Shown: positions 16,897-25,058 of the stretch, piece by piece | Numbering within the stretch: the first letter of the stretch is position 1 | Layout: each line of letters starts with the position of its first letter | From: JAHBNG01 sp039028975 | Lineage (GTDB): Bacteria; Chloroflexota; Anaerolineae; Caldilineales; Caldilineaceae | Assembly: GCA_039028975.1 (NCBI GenBank) | Contig: JBCCHB010000065.1 | Span: 23,157 to 87,156 of the forward strand | DNA: 64,000 nt | Reading direction: 5' to 3' | Program-made: the position numbers and the translations under genes | The notes under the pieces: generated by a model | Databases searched by the model: none | The model's input: the letters and a program-made list of their open reading frames with translations, nothing else | Told to the model about the DNA's origin: nothing

Positions 16897-19179
16897 TTAA
16901 ACGGTAACACCACCAGCTAGCGCGCCTGCCATTCGGGCATCACAGGCGTGGGCGGCTTCTATAAATAGATTGGCCTCTTCTACCAAGCGATGGGCCGTAT
17001 CCGAAGAGGGCGCAATGGGAGGGTGGGCATGGCGCTCAAAGAGGTAGTTAGCAAACTTCCCCTTGGCATATTTGTCATAAAACTTCTGGGTGTCGTAGAA
17101 GCGGGTTCGGAACTCGCTTACAATGCGCTCTGGATCATCACCAACATCTAGGTACTCGTTCAGAACAAGCGAGCGGGCAGCCAATAACATAGCCTGGTAC
17201 GCTTTCTGATCAGCCAATTCATAATCTCCCTCGTCCAGGGCAACTAAGCCATCGAACGCGGCACCCTCGGCTTGAGCAATATTCATTGAGAAAAGTGAGA
17301 CTACCTCGCCTGCGCACTCCCCAACTCCAATATCACCAATCGAGAATTCCCGTGGATCCCCCCAGTCACTGTAGATCTTGGGTTCAATCTCATAAGTTGG
17401 CACATCCGAGAAGGGTTTGATCATCGTCTTCACTTCTTTCTTACCCAGTCGGCTGATCCAATCCTGGAAAGACTCGTCAGCTTGGCGTTCACTGGCGTAA
17501 CGGGTGGTGATGACATCCAGTAATTCTGGAACATTTCGAGAGGGAACTGCTCCCAATGCCAGCCCGTACGCCCCCGCGTTCTCTTTCCATTTACCACCCA
17601 AAACAACTTGAAAATGAGGCACTGTGCGATTGTTGCGACGACGACTGTTGCCAAAGAAGCCAATATCGGCAACATGGTGCTGCCCACATGAATTAAAACA
17701 GCCGCTAATCTTGATTTTCAGATCTTTAATGGCTGCGGGTAAGGTCGCATTTTGGGCCGCTAATCGGGTACGCAATTCACCTGCCAACCCTCTAGAGGAA
17801 GCAATGCCCAGCTTACATGTGTCCGTTCCGGGACAAGAGGTAATGTCAACGATGGTGCCTGCTCCTCCTGTTCCCAGGTTGATGGCCGTCAGATCACTAT
17901 ATAGCCCAGGTAAGTCAGCTTCGGAGACCCATCGAAGAACAATATTCTGCTCAACGGTGGTCCGCATGGTGTCACCTACATATTTACGGGCAATATCAGC
18001 TAGCTGCCAGGCTTGCTCAGATGAGATGTCGCCCAATGGCAGATTCACGGTGACGACACAGTACCCAGGTTGCCGTTGATGGTAGACATTGGTGGAAACC
18101 CACTCATCAAACCCATGGGGCTTGCCTGCGCCATTTAGCGAGATAGCTGGCTTGTAGGGTTGTTCATCATGGCTATGAATATCATCTAGAAACGATGTCC
18201 AGCGAGGGTCATGAGGAAGGGTAGCTCGTTCCTCATCAACTAGGCGGCGCATTTCGTCAATGCCTAAATTTTCAACTAGAAATTTGAGGCGGGCACGATT
18301 GCGATTCTTCTTCTCACCCAATCGAGCAAAGACTCGACAAACAGCTTGTGCTACGGGTAACGTCTCTTCCTCTGGTAGAAATTCGTAAAGGACCTTCGCT
18401 TGATGGGGTACAGTTCCCAATCCACCGCCAAGGTAGACTGTAAATCCGCGTTTGGGAGTACCATCGATCTCTTCCACACGAGCCAAATACCCCAAATCAT
18501 GCATCTTAACCAAGCCACATGCCTCGTCAGCACAGCCAGAGAAGGCAGGCTTAAATTTGCGACCAAAGTCCTGTACATCATCATGACCTAGCAAAAATTC
18601 CATAAGGGCATTGGAATAGGGCGTTACGTCAAAGGCTTCGGTATTACAGACCCCGGCAAGGGGGCAAGCCGTTACATTGCGCACAGAGTTCCCACATGCC
18701 TCCCTGGTTGTGATGTCCACTGACGCCAGTCGTCGCATGAGATCAGGCGAATCATCAATGTGGGTATAGTGGAGCTGAAAATCTTGTCTTGTCGTTACGT
18801 GGAGAATGCCATCAGAATACTCATCGGCAAGCTGAGCCAAAAGATCCAGCTGATCTGGGGTTAAGCCACCATAAGGCATCTTGATCCGCTGCATACCTGG
18901 CGCATCCCAAATCGTATCCGGTCCCTTGGTCAGCTCATCAGAAGGGAAGTCCAAGGTCTGGGTGTTGATCCCATCATGGCGCTGGCCATTATCATAGCGC
19001 TGGCCGTATGCCCCTCGGCGCAAGCGGGTCTCTGCAAAGACCTGATCGCTTAACTTTCCTTGCCGCTTGAGTTCCATCTGATTCTCAAAAATATCGATTT
19101 CTTCTCCTAGTTCAGTGGGAATTTTATCAGTCAAATAGGCTTGCCAAGAGTCAGGTACCTCAACTGTAGCAGTTGTCAT
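16897..19179 (-). CDS. Siroheme-dependent (ferredoxin-type) sulfite/nitrite reductase
   Basis: This reduces sulfite to sulfide (or nitrite to ammonia) with six electrons. It is 760 residues long. ATG 19179 has a strong aaggag 8 bases upstream; the frame's earlier start is not needed. It has the siroheme/[4Fe-4S] cysteines as CPGTDTC and, about 40 residues later, CFNSC. The nitrite/sulfite half-domain motifs HVTTRQDFQLHY and CGNSVRNVTACPLAG are also present. About 150 extra C-terminal residues form a helical domain. Sulfite is the likelier substrate because the operon contains APS reductase and is headed by a cysteine-codon attenuator. Confidence 0.92.
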   Translation of the reverse strand: MTTATVEVPDSWQAYLTDKIPTELGEEIDIFENQMELKRQGKLSDQVFAETRLRRGAYGQRYDNGQRHDGINTQTLDFPSDELTKGPDTIWDAPGMQRIKMPYGGLTPDQLDLLAQLADEYSDGILHVTTRQDFQLHYTHIDDSPDLMRRLASVDITTREACGNSVRNVTACPLAGVCNTEAFDVTPYSNALMEFLLGHDDVQDFGRKFKPAFSGCADEACGLVKMHDLGYLARVEEIDGTPKRGFTVYLGGGLGTVPHQAKVLYEFLPEEETLPVAQAVCRVFARLGEKKNRNRARLKFLVENLGIDEMRRLVDEERATLPHDPRWTSFLDDIHSHDEQPYKPAISLNGAGKPHGFDEWVSTNVYHQRQPGYCVVTVNLPLGDISSEQAWQLADIARKYVGDTMRTTVEQNIVLRWVSEADLPGLYSDLTAINLGTGGAGTIVDITSCPGTDTCKLGIASSRGLAGELRTRLAAQNATLPAAIKDLKIKISGCFNSCGQHHVADIGFFGNSRRRNNRTVPHFQVVLGGKWKENAGAYGLALGAVPSRNVPELLDVITTRYASERQADESFQDWISRLGKKEVKTMIKPFSDVPTYEIEPKIYSDWGDPREFSIGDIGVGECAGEVVSLFSMNIAQAEGAAFDGLVALDEGDYELADQKAYQAMLLAARSLVLNEYLDVGDDPERIVSEFRTRFYDTQKFYDKYAKGKFANYLFERHAHPPIAPSSDTAHRLVEEANLFIEAAHACDARMAGALAGGVTV

Positions 19180-19747
19180 CGTGAATCTCCTTAGAATATT
19201 CAATTAAACTATAATGAGCAGATATATTTTTGAGCACAAAAAAACCCCGCACAACAAGAGGAACCCATTCCGTCCCTGGAACGAAAATGCTTCCTAACGA
19301 ATCCATGCCACATGTGTCTATTTACAACAGTGGGCTATATTTCTACTCTTCACCGCTATGGCTTTGGGTCAAGAGCAATATAGAATGAAAACGTGCACGA
19401 AAGCTACGGCTTATCTGCTCGTTCTCATTTCAAGATGAATTCGCGGGAGCACAGGTCTCTATTGCTGAGCGGGATTTTATCCCTTAGCACTTCAGAATCT
19501 GATGCGGTTAACGCGCTTCGTTACGCTCTGTTAACTGTATCAGCGAGACAAGCGTCCCGCGTGATACAGATGCAACAATCAAAAAATATCATAATTTCCC
19601 TTGCTTGTGAGATCTCTAAACTCTTTTTGTAATCAGCCCTGTTTGTAAGCGGTCGTTTAGTCAGACTAGTATAGTGTGCTAGTAGGGTATCGGAAAACTA
19701 CCCATCTCAGAACGACTGCAATATTAGAGTCAGGTCCGATTGCATAG
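19180..19747 (-). other. Long leader region between attenuator and sulfite reductase gene
   Basis: No gene is evident on either strand. It holds hairpins at 19464-19488 (gggat/atccc core), 19500-19541 (gttaac arms) and 19534-19568 (ctgtatca/tgatacag arms), plus a family A fragment. Read on the minus strand there is a gcggggttttttt tract at 19239-19252 without a matching 5' arm. A second promoter for the sulfite reductase gene could lie here. Confidence 0.5.
19670..19726. repeat. Truncated family A repeat
   Basis: atcggaaaactacccatct through cgactgcaatatta matches the right half of family A (cggaaaactcctgttttc ... cgaccgcagtata). The left half is missing or diverged. It lies directly downstream of the attenuator terminator. 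Confidence 0.5.
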
Positions 19748-19776
19748 AAAAAGCCGGTCGATTGCTCGACCGGCTT
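19748..19776 (-). terminator. Attenuator terminator: 11-bp perfect stem, GCAA tetraloop, U-tract
   Basis: On the minus strand the stem aagccggtcga (19776-19766) pairs exactly with tcgaccggctt (19761-19751) around a GNRA-type loop gcaa. It runs into five U residues. No larger gene ends at it; it follows the cysteine-rich leader ORF by 34 bases. It therefore fits an intrinsic terminator in a leader transcript upstream of the sulfur operon. Confidence 0.85.
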
Positions 19777-19809
19777 AAGTTGCTTAGAGTTGGCTAAAAA
19801 CCATCTCCA

Positions 19810-19911
19810 TCACTCGACCGAGCAATCTCTCGTGTGCGGCGCGCAACAACAACAACAGCAACATAAACAACAATAAGTACATTCATATACTGTATCGTGT
19901 GTACTCATCAT
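19810..19911 (-). CDS. Cysteine-rich leader peptide (attenuator ORF)
   Basis: 33 codons from ATG 19911 (a second ATG follows directly at 19908) to TGA 19812-19810. Eleven of 33 residues are cysteine. Residue 11 and residues 14-15 are Cys, then after one Leu comes an unbroken run of seven Cys (17-23), and one more near the end. Both TGT and TGC are used. Runs of one amino acid in a short ORF ahead of a terminator are the hallmark of transcription attenuation by charged tRNA. Its likely job is to sense Cys-tRNA supply and control the cysteine-producing operon downstream. No strong Shine-Dalgarno site is visible. A TTATTAT motif 26-32 bases upstream could be a -10 box. Confidence 0.85.
   Translation of the reverse strand: MMSTHDTVYECTYCCLCCCCCCCAPHTRDCSVE
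19815..19827 (-). promoter_or_regulatory. Antiterminator segment overlapping the end of the leader ORF
   Basis: Read on the minus strand, gattgctcggtcg (19827-19815) can pair with the terminator's first arm and loop (plus 19760-19772). The helix has 13 consecutive pairs, two of them G-U, and would destroy the terminator. The segment lies 16 bases after the seven-Cys run and ends two bases before the stop codon. A ribosome stalled at Cys codons leaves it free; one that reaches the stop covers it. Confidence 0.8.
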
Positions 19912-20130
19912 ATGTTGGCAGTAGGGTAAAGATTGCATAATAAGGTCTGAAGAAGTGAGCGGGTTTAATAAAATTAGTCAGAATGCATTACGCTTCAATA
20001 TAGATTACAAGGTAACATAAATGCGCCGGATTTTGATGTGTTATATATTACAAAATCTGTAGCATTACGGATATATTACTAACTTATCTCAAAAATTGCA
20101 AAATCGCAATGCAACCAACTATTGAATAAT

Positions 20131-20215
20131 TATACTCAGCTCCGTTTGAAAACACGAGTTTGGTCACTCTGGTAGAGCATCGGAAAACTCCTGTTTTCAA
20201 AACGACCGCAGTATA
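20131..20215. repeat. Family A palindromic repeat (best-preserved copy)
   Basis: It starts tatactcagctccgtttga and ends ttcaaaacgaccgcagtata. The arms are imperfect inverted copies over about 35 bp. It sits just downstream of the 135-residue gene at 20230. Confidence 0.75.
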
Positions 20216-20229
20216 ATACCAAAATAGAG

Positions 20230-20637
20230 CTATACCGAGCGCTGGTATTCGTCCCAATTGACGCCAAAACCGAAGCCGGGTTGCTTCTCTTCTGGGTTAC
20301 GAAATTCGAGTATCATATCAAATTCGCGACGATCCAAGGATTCGAGATCATCTCCCATCCCAGTAGATAGTTCGGCAATCACGTGATAGATAGCCCCTGG
20401 AACCGGATCTCGCATATGAATTGTACGATCAATTTTTTGATCTGTTTGTGCAAGCAGAAAGATGCTGCTGTCTTCGCTACTATCTGGATTAAGAATACGG
20501 ATATCAATGTTCGGAACTTGATCTTGTTTAGCCGTCACCCAAATGCGAGTCCAGATACGCTTCAAATCGGGGTAAGGGTACAAGATAATCCGTTCAAATT
20601 GAAGAGGCTCATCCTCTTGAAAGAGAGATATTTCCAT
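20230..20637 (-). CDS. Unknown small beta-rich protein
   Basis: 135 residues, not recognised; no signal or membrane segment. Alternating hydrophobic patterns suggest a beta-sandwich (FERIILYPYPDLKRIWTRIWVT, IDIRILNPD, AIYHVIAELS), and the C-terminus is PGFGFGVNWDEYQ. The coding sense is supported by a clean frame and plausible composition. It is upstream of, and on the same strand as, the cysteine attenuator, but a family A repeat and some 215 further bases separate them. Confidence 0.6.
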   Translation of the reverse strand: MEISLFQEDEPLQFERIILYPYPDLKRIWTRIWVTAKQDQVPNIDIRILNPDSSEDSSIFLLAQTDQKIDRTIHMRDPVPGAIYHVIAELSTGMGDDLESLDRREFDMILEFRNPEEKQPGFGFGVNWDEYQRSV

Positions 20638-20774
20638 AATCGCTCAGTTTAATCCAAAGTTGAGAGAAGTCAAAACCGTATCGTATCTGAATAAGCTATT
20701 CTACAATCAACTGATCACATTAGACGGCATAATTCATTTGCGAAGAAACGGGGTAGCAATTCTCACGGCCTGCA

Positions 20775-20889
20775 AGATACTGTTGGCGATGCAAAATGCC
20801 CATACAATGTGGGGGTAGGCCTCGTGACGGTTTCTGGCGCATAGCTGCGCGGGGCGTGCTCACTTCACAAGCAATTCGCCAACAATACC
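20775..20889. repeat. Long-range inverted repeat upstream of tadE-like gene
   Basis: agatactgttggcgatgc (20775-20792) and gcaattcgccaacaatacc (20871-20889) are imperfect inverted copies. GC-rich words lie between them. It could be a repeat or a structured 5' region; I cannot tell which. Confidence 0.4.
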
Positions 20890-21000
20890 CTGAAACGTGT
20901 GATTTCGATGAGACATGAAGCTGCTCATATCATCTGTGTATAGATTGCTTACAGCCATTTGTAAGAGATATATATTGATTAATGATATATACTAATTCCT

Positions 21001-21396
21001 ATGAAACACTTACTCAAACACCGCTATGATGAAATCGTAACATCAAAGGAAGACGGTCAAAGCGTGGTCGAATTGGCATTGGTACTGCTTCTTATCCTAA
21101 CTGTTACATTTGGCATTATTGATTCTAGCCGGGCAATTTACGCAGCCAGTGTCGTGAATGCAGCAGCCCAGGAGGGCGCAAGGGCTGGGATTATCGACCC
21201 AAGTACGATTATGACAGCCATCGAAACCAAAATGATTGGCTTAAATATAGATAGTGCTGCGGTGAATATCGATACGACTCAACCTGACATCATAGAGGTT
21301 GGCATTGTTTATGACTTCACCTTTATTACACCGATAATCAGCGCGCTGGTTACATCTTTGGAATTGACCGGGCAAGCAAGTATGGTTATACAATAG
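21001..21396 (+). CDS. TadE-like pilus assembly/pseudopilin protein
   Basis: 131 residues. After about 18 polar residues the TadE signature appears: GQSVVELALVLLLILTVTFG, then DSSRAIYAASVVNAAAQEGARAG. This is the single N-terminal transmembrane helix plus conserved Glu of the TadE/TadG minor-pilin family. Such proteins normally lie in tad clusters, but none of the partners (TadA/B/C, CpaB) is nearby. A short hairpin (21434-21457) follows the gene. Confidence 0.85.
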   Translation: MKHLLKHRYDEIVTSKEDGQSVVELALVLLLILTVTFGIIDSSRAIYAASVVNAAAQEGARAGIIDPSTIMTAIETKMIGLNIDSAAVNIDTTQPDIIEVGIVYDFTFITPIISALVTSLELTGQASMVIQ

Positions 21397-21599
21397 TGTA
21401 GCGCTATTGACGTCACAAGATATGGTGTTTGCAACATGAGCTCTTTCGTGCTCATGTAGTGCTTACGGAATCAAGATCACATAAAACCCAAAACTTCGCT
21501 CCTGTCATCTCGAGCACCGGAAAGTTCCTCCATTACGTTTTAGCAAATTCTCGATCTCAAATAGCTGCTATCAAGTCTATTTGCGATTGCGAAACATCG

Positions 21600-22409
21600 C
21601 TAATACAAACGGGAGGGACCAATACCCTGAATCGTCTGAGCGGCGAGAGAACAGCCATTTAACATGGCTTCTCTAAGAGCCATACCATTGGCTAAGCCAG
21701 CAAGCGTTACTCCGCAAAAGGTATCTCCAGCACCAGTTGGATCGACCTCAGTAACAGCAGGGCTCTCCACCTTAATCTGTTCTGAACCGCGAAGTAACCA
21801 AGCGCCCTCTTTTCCCATCGTAATAAACCACATACTACCATCAGGCCCGCGCAAATCATTTAATTCGCCAAATAGGCCCCGTGCTTCATTTTCATTCATA
21901 AAGAAAAAATCAGTTCGCTCTAAAAGCTGACGCACCGTATCGGTTTCACCAAAGGCAATTTTGGCATAGGTCCCAACAGAGATTCGGGAAGCATTACGCT
22001 GTCGACAAGCTTGCACAAACTCGAGCTGGGCATGGGCAGTTGGTAATGCAGCCACATGAACGCAAAAGTAGCCAGAAAGATCGGTAGGCAGTGCTTGAGA
22101 GGAGAGTGTTTCTGTTGCTCCCCATGCAGCACCAATTAGGGTAGCCTTGCCATCACCATGATGAGCAATTTCCAGTTGTGCCAGTTGGTCAGGGGCTATC
22201 AACGGACCGATCCATGATATCTGGTTAGCAGCCAATTGAAGTGGTTCAGGCATTGGCTCTGGCATGGGAGCAAGAAGTGTCGCACTACACCCAGCCTTTG
22301 CAACAGCCAAAGCCGTATAAAGCCCAGCACCGCCTACCGTGTGGTGAGTTTGGCCAGAAATGTGCAAAGTATCAAGAGAGGCGGAACCGATTATCAGGAT
22401 CTTAGTCAT
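21600..22409 (-). CDS. PfkB/ribokinase-family carbohydrate kinase
   Basis: The kinase phosphorylates a sugar or nucleoside with ATP; the substrate is not identifiable. The 269-residue protein starts with a family-typical strand (KILIIGSASLDTL), then VGGAGLYTALAVAKAG. The anion-hole/catalytic motif DPTGAGDTFCG lies near the C-terminus. It is slightly shorter than most ribokinases. ATG 22409 is chosen over an in-frame GTG at 22418. No sugar-pathway neighbours are present. Confidence 0.88.
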   Translation of the reverse strand: MTKILIIGSASLDTLHISGQTHHTVGGAGLYTALAVAKAGCSATLLAPMPEPMPEPLQLAANQISWIGPLIAPDQLAQLEIAHHGDGKATLIGAAWGATETLSSQALPTDLSGYFCVHVAALPTAHAQLEFVQACRQRNASRISVGTYAKIAFGETDTVRQLLERTDFFFMNENEARGLFGELNDLRGPDGSMWFITMGKEGAWLLRGSEQIKVESPAVTEVDPTGAGDTFCGVTLAGLANGMALREAMLNGCSLAAQTIQGIGPSRLY

Positions 22410-22599
22410 GGGATTCACGATGATAGATATTTGTAACGAAACGGAATGGATCGCTACGAGACAAACGCCTCATCAAAGGGACATCTTCCTCATTCAACAA
22501 GCCAGCCTCAAGAAGCCTTTGTTTCGTAGCCATGGAGAGATTTAGTTCAGGGCTGGGATGGGTGCTCAGCCCCTTCTCCTTGCCTTATGAGTAATGGTA

Positions 22600-22630
22600 A
22601 GGCTTCGATGAGCGTGTGTCATCAAAGCCT
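22600..22630. terminator. Hairpin downstream of DUF937 gene
   Basis: aggcttcgatga (22600-22611) pairs with tcatcaaagcct (22619-22630) with one mismatch and a 7-base loop, seven bases after the DUF937 stop on the minus strand. No clear U-tract follows. Confidence 0.4.
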
Positions 22631-22637
22631 CCAAAAA

Positions 22638-23222
22638 TTAACTGAAGAAGCGGCTCAAAAGCCTTTTGCCTATACTCATCACGTCGTCAGTGACTTCTCC
22701 ATCGCCGTCCATATCCAGGAGTCCCATCATGCCACCTAGTTGCTCGTCGGCATTCTTACGTTCGCCTTGGAGGATGTCAGCTAATCCGCTAGCGTCCAGC
22801 CCTTGTTCTTGCTGGGTTTTGCCCAGCTGGCCTAAGACAATCGGTGCAAGCATGGAGAGCAGATCGCCAGCTTGGCCGGCATCCATTCCAGCGGCTTGTC
22901 CAATCGCCTGCTGTGCATTGCCCTGCTTATTGCCTAATACATGCTTAAGGATCGCAGACCCGGCATCGAGTTGGCCAGAATCTCCTAAGGCACCCATCAG
23001 ATCATTCAGAATGCTACCATCATGATCTTTTTGCAACGCACCAGATAGGGCCTCTGCACCAGATGGATCAGAAGCGTTACGTCCTAAGGCACCCATAAGC
23101 ATAGGCAGGCCAGCGGAGATAGCTGTCTTGGCCACGCTTTCCGACACGCCAAGCTGTTCTGCAATTTTCCCTGCGGCACCATCACCAACCTGTTGCATAA
23201 TCATGTCTGTAATAAAACTCAT
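22638..23222 (-). CDS. DUF937 family protein
   Basis: 194 residues with the small helical repeats of DUF937 (GKIAEQLGVSESVAKTAISAGLPMLMGALGRNA, AGMDAGQAGDLLSMLAPIVLGQLG). The last 30 residues contain DMDGDGEVTDD, which looks like a calcium-binding EF-hand or dockerin-type loop. ATG follows taggagaaaact, a good ribosome-binding site. Function unknown. Confidence 0.85.
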   Translation of the reverse strand: MSFITDMIMQQVGDGAAGKIAEQLGVSESVAKTAISAGLPMLMGALGRNASDPSGAEALSGALQKDHDGSILNDLMGALGDSGQLDAGSAILKHVLGNKQGNAQQAIGQAAGMDAGQAGDLLSMLAPIVLGQLGKTQQEQGLDASGLADILQGERKNADEQLGGMMGLLDMDGDGEVTDDVMSIGKRLLSRFFS

Positions 23223-23524
23223 AGTTTTCTCCTAGATCTAAACTTTATCAAATATAATTTTGTCCACAATGACCATCGCTCTTTGGCACTCTCTCGATCC
23301 TGTACCCCATCTCCAGTAGACCGCGGTTCAATAGGCATGCTCCGTAATGCACGAGAGCTTGCTCAGTTAAGGGTTGTGTTCTACTGATTTTGGGCAATCA
23401 GCATTCAGAGAGATGCTCTCTTAGTTCGTTCAATTCGTTAAAGAAGATGGATTGTAGATGTTATTAGCAGCTTGCAATACTGTCGCAACAGATCAGAATG
23501 ACTCCTACGCGATAGAAATAAAGT

Positions 23525-23611
23525 CCACCAGCAAAATTTTGTCCCGACTTTTGTCCGAATCAGTCCAGGATAGTCGAAAAAGGGATGACAAATTTTATCT
23601 GGCTATCTATA
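23525..23611. repeat. Diverged family B repeat
   Basis: The left arm ccagcaaaattttgtcccgac and the right arm gatgacaaattttatctggc are inverted; ctatctata follows, as in other B copies. Confidence 0.6.
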
Positions 23612-23916
23612 AATGACTGCAGGCAGCTAGATGTGGAATAGTTGGGCGGATACCTACGCATGTTGATTGATACCAACAAACAGTAGGCAAAGTAACAAAG
23701 AGTGGGTGACGGGTTTACAAAGTTATACTGTACTATTTTGAAAATATAAGATTTCTACCAAAGAACCTATGGGGTCACCTCTTTCTTTTCAAACATAGTT
23801 GAGCATAGAATACATTACGTAGCACATCTAGTAAAGTTTCGGAAGTGCCAGTTTTGATTTAAATACGGATTCTCGAAAATCATAAGCAGGAAGGAATTCG
23901 CACGGGGCTTGCTAAC

Positions 23917-24013
23917 TTAGGATCTAGAATTCAATAGAACGTCATGGAAGATCTCTCGGGTACTCGGGATGACAGAACCGAAGTTTTGGGTTTAATTTGT
24001 CTTCAATCCCTAG
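23917..24013. repeat. Family C palindromic repeat
   Basis: ttaggatctagaattcaat at the left and tttgtcttcaatccctag at the right. The inner hairpin is tctcgg gtac tcggga. The closest relatives are at 16744 and 44198. Confidence 0.6.
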
Positions 24014-24062
24014 CGGCTATGTGTGACTCCTAGGCTATTTGTAGTTAAGGAGGACACCGAAC

Positions 24063-24458
24063 TTAATCGGCTAATAGCTCACCCCATATTTCCATATCCA
24101 ATTCAATCTCATCACGATTTAGAATATCGTCTAGTTCATCGTGGACAACAGCCAATTCGGCTAAATCGTGTGCAATCAGTTCCAGATCATCCAAGGTTGC
24201 ATCGGTGACATAGACTTTATCAAATGCCTTCTTCGGATTGAGCCAATAGCCACCTGCCGCGAGCTTTCCCCATTTGGTCATAAAGTAGAGCAGAACGTAG
24301 GGTCGGCCGTTGCCGTGGGTTCCGGCCATACGCGAGCCATCCACACTGATGGGGTAGAGGAACTCTGCCCCACTTTGGGTACAAGCTGCGCGGTAGTAGC
24401 GAAGCTCACTTGTTCTTGTAAAGCGATAAATAGCGCCAATAATCAGTTCGGTATTCAC
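24063..24458 (-). CDS. Unknown protein next to DinB gene
   Basis: 131 residues, no recognised domain. The first ~90 residues look like a beta-rich domain (ELIIGAIYRFTRTSELRYYRAA, SRMAGTHGNGRPYVLLYFMTKWG). The C-terminal 45 residues are strongly acidic and helical (LDDLELIAHDLAELAVVHDELDDIL). It lies six bases after the DinB gene on the same strand, so the two are probably cotranscribed. Confidence 0.6.
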   Translation of the reverse strand: MNTELIIGAIYRFTRTSELRYYRAACTQSGAEFLYPISVDGSRMAGTHGNGRPYVLLYFMTKWGKLAAGGYWLNPKKAFDKVYVTDATLDDLELIAHDLAELAVVHDELDDILNRDEIELDMEIWGELLAD

Positions 24459-24464
24459 GGGTAT

Positions 24465-24962
24465 CTAGCCACGATCCCTCATATAGACAATTAGATCGAT
24501 ATCGCCAGGCGAATGCCCTAAATCTGTGAGGATGGCCGCAGCTTCAGCTCTATGTTGCATGCCGTGCATGACCACATGGGTGAGAATCTGCCATAGCAGT
24601 TGAGAATACTCTCTGCCGGTGGTATGTTTATATACTACGGTGCTAAGCAATTTTTCCTCATCCAATGTAGAGAGGAAGCTGCGCATCTTCCCTTCCTCTT
24701 CCTGAAAGCGTTCAAGAACCGATAGTAAGTCAGGAAAGTCGCCTTGGTTGAGAAGGGATGACGGGTAGACCTGTTCATGAACACGTAGCCGCCAGATCCA
24801 CTCTGCTGCCACAATATGTACCAAAGTACCCCGTAAACTACCATTGGGGAATGATGCAGATGCAAGAAATTCTTCTTGGTTGATATTGGTTGCCGCCATT
24901 AGAATCTTAGTAGAGGCCCAGTAGTTATATTCATACAGAAAATGGATTGAAGTTAAGTTCAT
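24465..24962 (-). CDS. DinB-family four-helix metal-dependent protein
   Basis: 165 residues of the DinB/YfiT superfamily, which includes thiol transferases and damage-inducible proteins. The start MNLTSIHFLYEYNYWASTKIL is typical. The presumed metal ligands are His in LVHIVAAEWIW and in HVVMHGMQHRAEA. ATG 24962 is chosen over an in-frame TTG two codons earlier. The activity cannot be deduced; mycothiol- or bacillithiol-linked chemistry is only one family option. Confidence 0.85.
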   Translation of the reverse strand: MNLTSIHFLYEYNYWASTKILMAATNINQEEFLASASFPNGSLRGTLVHIVAAEWIWRLRVHEQVYPSSLLNQGDFPDLLSVLERFQEEEGKMRSFLSTLDEEKLLSTVVYKHTTGREYSQLLWQILTHVVMHGMQHRAEAAAILTDLGHSPGDIDLIVYMRDRG

Positions 24963-25058
24963 GCTCAAAACTCTTTAAGAAAGGGGGATTTATTTGTCAA
25001 CGGGTTTACGCCGAAATGTAAATGAATCCAAGTATCAATACTTTATCGGGTCCACTGA

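Larger units (their letters stand above)
23223..24062. other. 840-base gap without a gene
   Basis: No supported coding region. It contains a diverged family B repeat and a family C repeat (listed separately) and otherwise AT-rich DNA. The promoter of the DUF937 gene is expected at its left edge, but I could not single it out. Confidence 0.5.

Noticed and set aside
19201..19568. SAM or cobalamin riboswitch ahead of the sulfite reductase gene
   Set aside because: Hairpins are present but I see none of the conserved core motifs of these riboswitch classes.
19393..19632. 79-codon plus-strand frame upstream of the sulfur operon
   Set aside because: It runs antisense through the structured leader region with no ribosome-binding site or recognisable protein features.
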